A DNA stretch of 64,000 bases from positions 1 through 64,000 of the forward strand of contig JANXCV010000003.1 in NCBI GenBank assembly GCA_025059235.1, written 5' to 3'. Below, piece by piece: positions 31,132 through 41,048 of this stretch (position 1 is its first letter; every line of letters starts with the position of its first letter). This DNA comes from Candidatus Calescibacterium sp. (GTDB lineage: Bacteria > DRYD01). The position numbers and the translations under genes were made by a program. The notes under the pieces were generated by a model, which saw nothing but the letters and a program-made list of their open reading frames with translations, did no database searches and had not been told where the DNA came from.

Positions 31132-32793
31132 TTATATTATGAGCTTTTTGATATCTGTGGTGTTTAATACTTCATCTTTTCTTGTTGCCCATGTGGGATA
31201 AGGGAAAGATATTACAAAAGGTATTGGACAGTCAGGCTGAGAAATTATCATATTTCCAGGCTTTAGTATAATTGCTCTTTTCTTTAAATCCTCAGAAAGA
31301 AATGTATAGAAGCTTTTAGAGATTTCGAAAGCATCTGACCTACCTATTACCCTTATCGCACAGTTTGAAGTTACTCTGTGATCTATTTGACTTGCTGTTT
31401 GCTGAGCCCCTATTAGTATTATTCCTAGACTTCTTCCTCTTTCCGCTATGTCTACAATGACTTCCTTTATCGGAGTATCACTAGAAGCAGGTGCATATTT
31501 GTTCAATTCGTCTATCACGAAGAAATATATATTCCTGTCATTTTCTTCCTCTTTCTTTAAGTATATTAAATACAAGATCGAAGATACTACAAATAACTTG
31601 GCTTTTTCGTTCAGATTATGTACGTCTATGACTGTTAATTGATTTCTTTCTATTTCACCGACTATGTCTGTTTTGTTTTCTTGAATTCTTCCTGTTAGGA
31701 AATTACAATCTTCTTTGACCTTTTTGAATCTTCTTAGGAAAGCATTTATTGTAGTCTTGGATTCATTGTGCTTACTTGCATTTTGTTCCAAATAATCTTT
31801 GATATATTCAAACAATTGATCTAGATTTTCTATGTAACCTTTTTGGGTTTCTATTATCCCTTGTTTTTCAAGTTCTTGGTCAGTTTTTTCTATTAATTTT
31901 TGAATATGTCTTTCTACGATTGAGATTATTCTTTCCATACTCTGAAAATCTTTAGTTTCATCTACAAAGAAAAATTTGAATAGTTCTTTTTTAAATATTT
32001 CTGTTAGTGAAAAGTAGTATAGGTTTGCTTTAACCAAGCTATCTGGTATATCGATTTCTTTAGGAAATTTGTTTTTCTTTGGAGGAACGAGTATCCTAAC
32101 ATTGTTGAAGGGTTTGGGGTCCAGACCTAATTTGAGGTACTTTTCCTCTAATTCTTGCCAACTTTCATGCCTCAAATTTTTATAGTTATTTTTATAGTTC
32201 AAATAAAGTAAGTCGAATGACTTGACGTTAAATATAATTGCTCTATACTGACTGGAGTTCGGAGATTTTTGAAGTAATGAAAATAGTAGAAAGGTGGCAA
32301 ACGATGTTTTCGTTGCTACTCCAGACATTCCACTTATATTTATGTGTGCACCCGAAGTCCCGTCTATGAAATCTAAATTCAAAAAAGAATTAGTACCGTT
32401 TCTAAGAAAACCAATCGGTATCTTATTTCCCATTTTATCAAAATACAATGCTATTTCAGATGAGATTTTATCTGCTAGATAGACTTCTGCTGAGGGTTCT
32501 GGAGGAATGTAAATTTCTGGCTCTATTCTTGTTACAAAAACCTTAGCTACTGTGATATTAACATATGGTATTTTTTTGTCTATTATTAACTCGGTTTCTA
32601 TTGCATATTGGCTTGCTTCGGTATATTTTACTATTTCTCTTACTATTCCGTAGTGGATGATTTCTCCTTGAGAACAAGGACTTTTTACTATTACTATGTC
32701 ATCGAGTTGAATCAAGGATTCTCTGTCTACAAGAAAGTAGAATTCATAGGGAGTATTTTGCTTATGACCTGCAACATGACCTATCTTCTTCAT
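31132..32793 (-). CDS. HerA/DUF87-type ATPase
   Basis: INISGMSGVATKTSFATFLL P-loop region, FFVIDELNKYAP Walker B, ERGRSLGIILIGAQQTASQI. Confidence 0.8.
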   Translation of the reverse strand: MKKIGHVAGHKQNTPYEFYFLVDRESLIQLDDIVIVKSPCSQGEIIHYGIVREIVKYTEASQYAIETELIIDKKIPYVNITVAKVFVTRIEPEIYIPPEPSAEVYLADKISSEIALYFDKMGNKIPIGFLRNGTNSFLNLDFIDGTSGAHINISGMSGVATKTSFATFLLFSLLQKSPNSSQYRAIIFNVKSFDLLYLNYKNNYKNLRHESWQELEEKYLKLGLDPKPFNNVRILVPPKKNKFPKEIDIPDSLVKANLYYFSLTEIFKKELFKFFFVDETKDFQSMERIISIVERHIQKLIEKTDQELEKQGIIETQKGYIENLDQLFEYIKDYLEQNASKHNESKTTINAFLRRFKKVKEDCNFLTGRIQENKTDIVGEIERNQLTVIDVHNLNEKAKLFVVSSILYLIYLKKEEENDRNIYFFVIDELNKYAPASSDTPIKEVIVDIAERGRSLGIILIGAQQTASQIDHRVTSNCAIRVIGRSDAFEISKSFYTFLSEDLKKRAIILKPGNMIISQPDCPIPFVISFPYPTWATRKDEVLNTTDIKKLII

Positions 32794-32795
32794 TA

Positions 32796-34799
32796 TTAAA
32801 CTTTTTCTTCTTGATTTCTCTTAGCCTCTGCTATGACTTGCTGTGCTATATTAGGAGGAGCCTCTTCGTAGTGCGATAGCTTCATAGAAAATGAAGCTCT
32901 TCCTTGAGTAGCAGATTTAAGTTCTACGGATAAATCTTTTATTTCCATCCATGGTGCTTCTGCTTTTATTATTTGCCATCCTTTACGTGAGGATGATTCC
33001 ATTCCCATGATTCTTGCCCTCTTGGTATTAAGAAGCCCGATTACATCCCCTAACATACTGTCTGGTACTAAGACTTCAAGACTCATTATGGGTTCAAGAA
33101 GTATTGGATTAGCTTTAGACATTGCTTCTCTAAAAGCCATTGCTCCTGCAATCTGGAAAGCTAAGTCACTAGAGTCAACTTCGTGATATTTACCATCGAA
33201 CAGAATTGCTCTTATATCAACTACTCTGTTACCTGACAACACTCCCTCTTCCATAGCATTTCTTATACCCTTTTCAACCGAGGGGATGAAGTTCTTGGGT
33301 ATAACTCCTCCGACTATTCTATCTACGAATTCAAACCCCTGTCCTCTGGGTAATGGTTCGAGCTCTATGTGAGCTATTCCGAATTGACCTCTACCTCCGG
33401 ATTGCTTAACGTACTTACCGACGGCCTGTGCTCTACCTTTTATTGTTTCTAGGTAAGGTATTTTACGAGGAGTAATTTCTATGTTTACCTTGTACTTGTT
33501 TTTCAATTTCGACACGATATAATCCAAATGTACGTCTCCGATCGTCGAGATGACGAACTGTTTTACATCATGATCTCTATAAGCTTTGAAAGTTGGATCT
33601 TCTTCTAGTATTCTATTTATAGCAGAGGAGAGTTTTTCTTCATCGGCTTTCGTTTTGGGCTCTATCCCTTTCTCGTATAGAGGTTCGGGATATGATATCG
33701 GCTTAACAGGGGTATTCTCTGATGAGGATAGTACATCTCCAGAAAGTGAGTGTTCTAATTTATAGGTTGCACATATATCTCCTGCTAAGCACTCGTTTAT
33801 CGGATTGTGTTGATCTCCGCTTAATTCTACTAAAACAGTTATTTTCTCTTTGTTGTTTTTTGATACATTTAAGACTGTGGAGTCTTTCGATAATTTACCG
33901 CTGTAAACTCTTACATATGAAACCCTACCTTTGTAAGGGTCAGAAACGGTTTTGAATACTACACCCGAAAAATCTTTCTGGTTATAGTATTCTATTTCAT
34001 CAGAATTAATTAAAAGTAGATCGATATATTTCATTAAAAACTTTATTGACTCGGGAATTTTTGCACTAACCGTGAATACTGGATGTATCAATTTCATCCT
34101 ATATGCTTTTTTTAAGTTTGCTGATATTTCTTCAGGAGATAATTCTCCGCTTTCTAAGTATTTGTTTAATAATTCTTCACTTGTTTCGGCTATCGTTTCT
34201 GTTACCCTTTCTAGATAAAGGTTTGTTAGTTTTTCGTCTGGATTATTGGTCTCTTTGAGTTCACCTTTATCAAAAATATATGCTTTTTTATGAACTACGT
34301 CTACTATTCCCTTGAATGTGTTGTTTTCATATATAGGAAGTGTTAGCGGTATTATCCGATTACTGTAATTTTCATTTAGGGAATTCAAGATATTTTCGAA
34401 GTTCAAGTTTTCTTTGTCAAAGTGGTTGATTATGAAGAACAGTGGAGAGTTTGTTTTTTCGTTTATAAGGAACCAAGATCTTTCTGTTCCCACTTCTGTG
34501 GGGTTTTGAGCATTCACAACAATTGCCAAGTTTTCTGCTGCATGTATACCCCCTAGTATTTCCGCTATAAAGTCTGAAAAACCAGGTGTGTCTATCAGGT
34601 TTAGCTTATATTCCTTTGTTTTTATTGGAAAAACTTTAAGGGATGTGGTTGTTTTTCTCTTCTTTTCTTCTTCATCTGTATCCAGTAAAGAAGGAGTTCC
34701 ATATGAGTTTGAAAGTTTATGTAAATATGCTAGGGTTTCTATGATTGATGTTTTTCCAGTTGATGTGTGTCCCACTAAACAGAGATTTTTTATTTTCAT
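32796..34799 (-). CDS. Elongation factor G paralog (FusA2-like)
   Basis: GHTSTGKTS, DTPGFSDF, EF-G domains III-V (SGGRGQFG, GVIPKNFIPSVEKGI). Confidence 0.88.
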   Translation of the reverse strand: MKIKNLCLVGHTSTGKTSIIETLAYLHKLSNSYGTPSLLDTDEEEKKRKTTTSLKVFPIKTKEYKLNLIDTPGFSDFIAEILGGIHAAENLAIVVNAQNPTEVGTERSWFLINEKTNSPLFFIINHFDKENLNFENILNSLNENYSNRIIPLTLPIYENNTFKGIVDVVHKKAYIFDKGELKETNNPDEKLTNLYLERVTETIAETSEELLNKYLESGELSPEEISANLKKAYRMKLIHPVFTVSAKIPESIKFLMKYIDLLLINSDEIEYYNQKDFSGVVFKTVSDPYKGRVSYVRVYSGKLSKDSTVLNVSKNNKEKITVLVELSGDQHNPINECLAGDICATYKLEHSLSGDVLSSSENTPVKPISYPEPLYEKGIEPKTKADEEKLSSAINRILEEDPTFKAYRDHDVKQFVISTIGDVHLDYIVSKLKNKYKVNIEITPRKIPYLETIKGRAQAVGKYVKQSGGRGQFGIAHIELEPLPRGQGFEFVDRIVGGVIPKNFIPSVEKGIRNAMEEGVLSGNRVVDIRAILFDGKYHEVDSSDLAFQIAGAMAFREAMSKANPILLEPIMSLEVLVPDSMLGDVIGLLNTKRARIMGMESSSRKGWQIIKAEAPWMEIKDLSVELKSATQGRASFSMKLSHYEEAPPNIAQQVIAEAKRNQEEKV

Positions 34800-34815
34800 A
34801 ATTATCCTCCCTGGT

Positions 34816-34986
34816 TTATATTTCTAGATATTCTCTGGGTATTTTTTTACCTGCCCTGATGGCACATTCTCTGCACCATTTCTTCCCGCCTATTTTTACC
34901 CAACTTATTCCTTCTAATATTTTTTTACATAGTCTACATTTTGCAGGTCCTGGTTTTTTAATACTTGCTTTTTTCTTCTGAGCCAT
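34816..34986 (-). CDS. Small zinc-ribbon protein (56 aa)
   Basis: Translated directly: MAQKKKASIKKPGPAKCRLCKKILEGISWVKIGGKKWCRECAIRAGKKIPREYLEI*; RBS-like ggaggtaaag upstream. Confidence 0.75.
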   Translation of the reverse strand: MAQKKKASIKKPGPAKCRLCKKILEGISWVKIGGKKWCRECAIRAGKKIPREYLEI

Positions 34987-35046
34987 ATCTTTACCTCCTA
35001 TCCATGTTATATTAATTTAACAGTTGGTAAGGATTCCCCTGTTTTT

Positions 35047-36597
35047 TCACGTTTTTTCTAATATCAGCTCTTCTACTGGATTGAAATACTTTTCTGACTT
35101 TGGGAAGACCCCTTCTAAACCCTTCCCTTTGTCTTTGGGTCTTTTCGTGTCTGCAAATAGACCCTCTTCTATAGCTTGAAATAGTCCCTTTTTCTCCACT
35201 TCCTGTAAAAGTTCATACGCTCTTCTCTGTAAGTATCTTGCTCTTTGTTCTATAATACCGTTTGGCTTAATCTCTATCTCTTTTGATAAGTCTTTTGCTG
35301 CATTGAAGGTATATTTTACTGCTTTTAAGCTTAGGTATCTGTCTTGTAGAAGGGGAGTGTGGATTGCTTCTGTAAGAACTCCTATCAGGTGTATGTGTTG
35401 ATCAGTTAGAATTGATACCAAGTTGAACATATTGTCTATCAGATGGGTATGAAAGATGTTACCTGTTACCCATCTTGTCGGAGGCATATACTTCAAAGGA
35501 CAATTCGGAAATAAATTCCTTATCAACAGAGCTTGAGCTAGCTCATATAAGAATGAGTTAGTTATATCTGGTCTTATTTCATATGCATGTCCTAGTCCTA
35601 TTAGTCTATCCGGCATATTGCACTTTTTCGCAAACTCATAATTGATATAATGTGAAGATATGATTGTGTAGCCTTTTTCAAAAGCATCTGCTGTGGTTAA
35701 ATAGTTATCTTCTCCAGTATTTATTATTATATCTGATAGCGTAATTATTAGTCTTGAAAAATACTGGTCTATAAAAGTCCTTTGGGGATTTATATCTCTA
35801 AATAGTATTCCATACATACTATCGTTTAGAAGCATATCTAACCTTTCTATTGCTGCCAATGCAGCTATTTCCGGCATACATAGTCCGGAAGAGTAATTCA
35901 CTAGCATCAGATATCTTTTTTGGTTTTCCATTTCTTTGTCTAGAGCTTCCCTCATTAACTTAAAATTTGCTTGGGTTGCAAACGTACCACCATATCCCTC
36001 TGTTGTTAAACCCTCTGGCACGTAGTCTAATAAACTCTGTGCCGATGATCTTATAACAGCTATACAGTCAGCTCCCTGTCTAACAGCAGATATAGCCTGT
36101 ATTTTGTCCTCGAATATGTTACCTGTAGCAACTATGACGTATATCCATGGTTTTTCAGGTAAACCATATCTATCTATCAGTTCTTCTCTCTTCCTTCGCT
36201 GCTTCAATATATGTTCAATACCTTGCTCTGCTAGTTCATAGGAATATTTCTTATAGTCGAAGAGTTTGTGTTTCACTTCTTCTATGTCTTGAGGTCTTAT
36301 ACTTTCAATTAGTTGAATTGTCTTAGATATATCTTTGTTAGCCTGATAGTATAGATATCCTATTAGATAGGATATGCCGTCATTTATTAGGTTGGCTTTT
36401 TGAGCTTTTTCGACAATGAGGTTACAATACGGTATCCCTTCCTCGTTGGCTCCGTTTATCCCCATTATCCTTAAGATAGCTCTTTCTACACTTGAAGTTG
36501 AATGCTTTTTGATAAACTTGAATACATCATCTACTATTTTTTTTGCTAACTTATGACATTCAGTCGATATTTCTCTATCGTAATTTATCCGGCTCAT
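35047..36597 (-). CDS. kamD: D-lysine 5,6-aminomutase alpha subunit
   Basis: Full-length similarity by eye: KPWIYVIVATGNIFEDKIQAISAVRQGADCIAVIRSSAQSLLDYVPEG…GGTFATQANF. Confidence 0.85.
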   Translation of the reverse strand: MSRINYDREISTECHKLAKKIVDDVFKFIKKHSTSSVERAILRIMGINGANEEGIPYCNLIVEKAQKANLINDGISYLIGYLYYQANKDISKTIQLIESIRPQDIEEVKHKLFDYKKYSYELAEQGIEHILKQRRKREELIDRYGLPEKPWIYVIVATGNIFEDKIQAISAVRQGADCIAVIRSSAQSLLDYVPEGLTTEGYGGTFATQANFKLMREALDKEMENQKRYLMLVNYSSGLCMPEIAALAAIERLDMLLNDSMYGILFRDINPQRTFIDQYFSRLIITLSDIIINTGEDNYLTTADAFEKGYTIISSHYINYEFAKKCNMPDRLIGLGHAYEIRPDITNSFLYELAQALLIRNLFPNCPLKYMPPTRWVTGNIFHTHLIDNMFNLVSILTDQHIHLIGVLTEAIHTPLLQDRYLSLKAVKYTFNAAKDLSKEIEIKPNGIIEQRARYLQRRAYELLQEVEKKGLFQAIEEGLFADTKRPKDKGKGLEGVFPKSEKYFNPVEELILEKT

Positions 36598-36635
36598 AGT
36601 TCATAATCTTTGACGCTTATACCTATACTTCCTTT

Positions 36636-36652
36636 GTAAAAAAAATGTAAAA
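36636..36652 (-). promoter_or_regulatory. TTTACA-N5-TTTACA direct-repeat box
   Basis: TGTAAA at 36636 and 36647 on + strand, between divergent genes. Confidence 0.4.
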
Positions 36653-36719
36653 ACACCCAGGATTATTTAGGAAAAAGTAGTTGTTTTGTATAAAGTAATT
36701 AAGGAGGAGAATAGCAAAA

Positions 36720-38282
36720 ATGAAAAAAGCTTATATACTTTATCTATGGCTAAGTGCTTTCACTCTGTTCATATCTGTATTTTCTATCATTCTTTTCAAC
36801 TACACAGCAGGAGATATAAAAATCACTAGAAAATTAATTCAGGAAACTAACTATCAGAATATCATAAAAGGTGTTGCTATTGTTGCAACAGAACTCTATA
36901 GAAGAGGTCAGTATTCAGGCGAGTATATTCTTGGCAAAAAAAAATACAACTTCTCCTCAGTCAGAATTTCACCAACGAAACTATTGATACAAATATCTCA
37001 CAATAACAATCCAGTAGCAAGAGTTATAGTAAAAGACAGAAAATATATCTCCGATATTAACATATACTTTGCCACATGCAATAACCCTACTATTTCAAAA
37101 TACAGGTTGCATACTTTTGCAACTACCTATGATTATATTCAGATTTATAATGATAATGATTATGGTTTTGACGAGGGTAGTAAGATGTTTAATTACGCAT
37201 ATATAGCTCCCGAGACCAGCGTAAATGGTCGAAGTATGGAAGTAAAAGAAAATGAAATACATTTCCATAATTTAGAAGAATTGAAAAAATACGCTGAAGT
37301 GGCTGGGTTTATTCCCAGGGATATAAACAACTTCCTAATCAAATACTATACACGTTTAGCTAATTATTTAGGAGACAAAAGTATAAATACCAGGACATAT
37401 CCCGACGAGCCTGTAGATCTAACTAAATACGGTTCGTTATACATATCTAAACCTCAAGGAAGAGATATAAATAAAGTAGAACTAAAACTTAGACAAGAAA
37501 ATAATAACCAAGTAGTAGATATAGTAATTGATTATTACTCCCACACAGATATCTATAGATACTACCTTATAAGGTACCCCCACAAGATAACTGTTATACC
37601 CTCGTCCACAATTACCAATGATCAAGATATAAGAGATGAACTTTCCAGAACTCAAAATCAGTCAGAACCAAAAAATATAGACCTCCTAGTCAATTTTCCC
37701 GGTGTATACAAAGTACTAGTTAAGTATGATAGTAATGATAATCAAAAACCAGTCAGAAGTATAATTTACAAAACTGCTCACTCACAGACACTTATATACT
37801 CCACAGAAGATATATCTATCGGTAGCAATTCACCAAATAGTTTTGAAGGAGGAATCGTTGGTACTGATATCTTGTTAGTAGTTAAAAATAACGTTATAGT
37901 AAATGGACATATAGCTTATAAAGAGTTTGATACCATAGATGAACTTGTTAATTTTATAGAAAATAGAGGATCATTTCAATTTCCGTCAGATTCGGAAAGC
38001 CATCTAAGTGTCGTGGCCAGAAATATAATAATAGACCCTTCCAATTTTAATCCCGATTACATACTTCTATGTGGTGATTATTCTGCGTTTTATAATACAA
38101 GTAGTTCAATAAACTTAAGAGCAACATACAACGGAAAGATTTACTATTTTGGCTCTACTGTTTCTTATGAAAGATATCCACCAACTAACGAAAAAATAGT
38201 TTCTGACTTAAGAGAAAACAAAAATATCTTTAAAGCACAATTCGCAACATGTAGAATCATGGGAATAGAGATCCTCAGATGA
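36720..38282 (+). CDS. Membrane-anchored pilus/secretion-associated protein (PilX-like position)
   Basis: N-terminal TM helix, upstream of PilC and pseudopilin genes. Confidence 0.5.
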   Translation: MKKAYILYLWLSAFTLFISVFSIILFNYTAGDIKITRKLIQETNYQNIIKGVAIVATELYRRGQYSGEYILGKKKYNFSSVRISPTKLLIQISHNNNPVARVIVKDRKYISDINIYFATCNNPTISKYRLHTFATTYDYIQIYNDNDYGFDEGSKMFNYAYIAPETSVNGRSMEVKENEIHFHNLEELKKYAEVAGFIPRDINNFLIKYYTRLANYLGDKSINTRTYPDEPVDLTKYGSLYISKPQGRDINKVELKLRQENNNQVVDIVIDYYSHTDIYRYYLIRYPHKITVIPSSTITNDQDIRDELSRTQNQSEPKNIDLLVNFPGVYKVLVKYDSNDNQKPVRSIIYKTAHSQTLIYSTEDISIGSNSPNSFEGGIVGTDILLVVKNNVIVNGHIAYKEFDTIDELVNFIENRGSFQFPSDSESHLSVVARNIIIDPSNFNPDYILLCGDYSAFYNTSSSINLRATYNGKIYYFGSTVSYERYPPTNEKIVSDLRENKNIFKAQFATCRIMGIEILR

Positions 38283-38313
38283 TAACTTTAAATTTATTTT
38301 AATTTTAAACAGT

Positions 38314-39324
38314 ATGAAAGTTGAAGAAAAACTGAACTTTATTTTAATGTTCAGATATTTGATTGAAAGTGGAGTACCTATTATACATTCACTAAGTATT
38401 CTTGAAAAAACTCTATCTAAATATTCCCATTCTATACGGGAAATGAAAAGACTAATAAATAATGGTTATCCTCTATTTTATTCAATTCAAAAATCTAATC
38501 TTTTGAGTCAATTAGAAATTTCAATCATAAAGATAGGTGAGAACACTGAGAATTTAGCCTATGCTCTGAAAAAATTAGAGGAGCTACTTTTAAAGAAAAA
38601 AAATTTAATGGGTAACTTAATAAGATCTCTAATTTTCCCATTTCTATTCCTATTCGTCTTATCATTCATATTGGTAATATTCAAGAATTTCATAATTCCT
38701 GCCTTTATTAATTTGTATGTAGACATGGGTATAGAAATTCCTATGAGTTTCAAAGTCTTAGGATATTTAACATCTGTCTTCGACATAAAATTACTATCCT
38801 TCCTGGGTCTAAATATAATCTTAATTTCTTTTATAGTTTATAACTTGTATAGGACTAATTTGAAGCGTTGGTACAGGTATATATTTATGGTTCCTATCTT
38901 GGGTAGAATTTTTTACAATGCTTATGTCTCTTTGGTTTTGAATCTGTGGGCAGTTGCTCTGGAAAGTGGATTACCACACTCTCTTACTTTTAGAATCTTA
39001 CAGGAAGAAACTATTGAACCTTTTTCTTCCTTCTTTTCTTTTATGTATGAGCGATCTTCAAAAGGTGAATTATACGAAGTGGTAAACTTTGGAAACGCTT
39101 TTAATAAAATGTATATAAGCCAGATAAACTCTGCTCTAGAATCAGGAGAGTTACCTTTTACATTAAGGAAAATGGCAGAACTAGCAGAAATAGAAGCAAA
39201 TACAGCTTTGGACACATTCAACAAAATACTAGAACCAGTTATGGCAACCTTAGCAGGAATTATAACCGCATCCCTATGTCTTTCTATCTTCTTGCCCATA
39301 ATACATATAGTGAGGAATATATAG
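38314..39324 (+). CDS. Type II secretion/type IV pilus inner-membrane protein (GspF/PilC family)
   Basis: Duplicated GspF domain layout, SGVPIIHSLSIL…LESGLPHSLTFRIL…ALESGELPFTLRKMAELAE. Confidence 0.82.
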   Translation: MKVEEKLNFILMFRYLIESGVPIIHSLSILEKTLSKYSHSIREMKRLINNGYPLFYSIQKSNLLSQLEISIIKIGENTENLAYALKKLEELLLKKKNLMGNLIRSLIFPFLFLFVLSFILVIFKNFIIPAFINLYVDMGIEIPMSFKVLGYLTSVFDIKLLSFLGLNIILISFIVYNLYRTNLKRWYRYIFMVPILGRIFYNAYVSLVLNLWAVALESGLPHSLTFRILQEETIEPFSSFFSFMYERSSKGELYEVVNFGNAFNKMYISQINSALESGELPFTLRKMAELAEIEANTALDTFNKILEPVMATLAGIITASLCLSIFLPIIHIVRNI

Positions 39325-39876
39325 ATGAAAAGGGGATCATTTTTATTAGAAATACTAGTGGCTTTCGCTTTAGCGTCTCTAATTATATTGATTATCCTGG
39401 TTTCTACCACTACAATAAATAAGGTTAGTTCTGTTTTATACAAAAAATACGATATCTCCTTAAAATCAAAAATCCTATTGAATAGAATATCTAAGGAACT
39501 AGCTAAGAATACTCCTCCAGTTTTCGGCAAAAATCCTATCATAAATCTTACCAATAATACAGTAGAATTCTATACTGTTAGAATCAATCCTAACTCAGAT
39601 AATATCACGCCTATAATAATAACTCTTATGGTTAATTCTACTCCTTCTGGAAAAGGAATTCTGTATATCCTTACAAAACAAGAAAAAGATATAGCAGGAA
39701 ATCCTCTTAATACTGCTGACCAACAAATGTTTTTTATAGAAAGTGAAATATCTAAATTTGAATTCGCTAACCTCGAGAATGTAGCAGTCAGAATTTATCT
39801 AAAAAATAGATTTATACTAAGAAATCAAAAATACGAAATTTACTACAAAGTAGATGTACCAATAAACATAGAATGA
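39325..39876 (+). CDS. Pseudopilin with prepilin-type N-terminus
   Basis: KRG-SFLLEILVAFALASLIILI class III signal. Confidence 0.75.
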   Translation: MKRGSFLLEILVAFALASLIILIILVSTTTINKVSSVLYKKYDISLKSKILLNRISKELAKNTPPVFGKNPIINLTNNTVEFYTVRINPNSDNITPIIITLMVNSTPSGKGILYILTKQEKDIAGNPLNTADQQMFFIESEISKFEFANLENVAVRIYLKNRFILRNQKYEIYYKVDVPINIE

Positions 39877-41048
39877 TTATAAGCATAGATAGAAATATAT
39901 ACGAAAAGGTAAAAACTGGATACTTATGGATTTTTGCTAACGAAATTAAAAAACATGATATAAACGATGGAGATATTGTAGATTTACATTACAACAATCA
40001 ATTCGTATGCAAAGCTTACTATAACTCTAAATCAAAAATATCCTACAGGGTTATAAGCTTTCTGAATAAACCGATAGATCTAGAATTTTGGTTCGAAAAA
40101 TTATCAGATCTATATAACCAAAAATCTAGATTTTACCAGGGGAATTTCAGGTGGGTTTATTCGGAAGGGGATTTGCTGCCTGGTTTGATAATTGACCTTT
40201 TTACTACTGATCAAGGTAAGAAAGTTGCCGTCTGTATGTTGTTAACACTCGGAATAGAAAAACAAAAAGAAAATATATTTCAAGCTCTTAGAAAAATGAA
40301 AATCGATTGTATTATCGATAGAAGTGACAGTAATCTCAGAAAATTAGAAGGATTAGAACTAAGAAGAAAAATAGAGTATGGAACAATAGAAATACCATTT
40401 ATCGTTAATATCGACGGAATAGATTTCCTTATAGATCCTCTAAACGGCCAGAAAACAGGATTTTACTTCGATCAAACCGAAAATAGAAGATTCTTAAAAA
40501 ATATCTCAAAGGGATGTATAGTTTTAGACGTATTCAGCTATATAGGTACTTTTTCTCTCTATGCTCTCAAGTATGGTGCTAAATTTGTTGAAATGATAGA
40601 TGAATCCTCTTTCGCAAGTGAAATAGTCCCGAAGATAATGAAGTTAAATAATTTTCAAGATAGGTATATTTTCTACAAAGACGACGCTTTTTCTAAGCTA
40701 AGAGAATTAAACTACCTGGGAAAAAGATTCTCTATCGTCATAGTAGATCCACCTTCTTTCACAAAAACAAAAGAGAAAGTTAAAAATGCTCTAAAAGCTT
40801 ATTTCGATATAAACAATAATGCCTTAAAACTAGTTACTGACGGTGGTTACTTTATTACATCTTCTTGTTCTCAGAAAATAAAAGAAAACGATCTTTTAGA
40901 AGTTTTGCGAGATGTTTTCCACAAACAAAAATGTATGGCTAAACTAATCTACAGAGGTAACCAAGCTTTCGATCACCCAATAAACCTATCGATGGAAGAA
41001 ACAAATTATTTGAAATTCTTTGTTTTTCAAGTCTATAGAAATGAATAA
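39873..41048 (+). CDS. Class I SAM-dependent rRNA methyltransferase (RlmI-like)
   Basis: PUA-like N-terminus, GQKTGFYFDQTENR, VLDVFSYIGTFSLYALKYGA, VDPPSFTK. Confidence 0.85.
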   Translation: MIISIDRNIYEKVKTGYLWIFANEIKKHDINDGDIVDLHYNNQFVCKAYYNSKSKISYRVISFLNKPIDLEFWFEKLSDLYNQKSRFYQGNFRWVYSEGDLLPGLIIDLFTTDQGKKVAVCMLLTLGIEKQKENIFQALRKMKIDCIIDRSDSNLRKLEGLELRRKIEYGTIEIPFIVNIDGIDFLIDPLNGQKTGFYFDQTENRRFLKNISKGCIVLDVFSYIGTFSLYALKYGAKFVEMIDESSFASEIVPKIMKLNNFQDRYIFYKDDAFSKLRELNYLGKRFSIVIVDPPSFTKTKEKVKNALKAYFDINNNALKLVTDGGYFITSSCSQKIKENDLLEVLRDVFHKQKCMAKLIYRGNQAFDHPINLSMEETNYLKFFVFQVYRNE

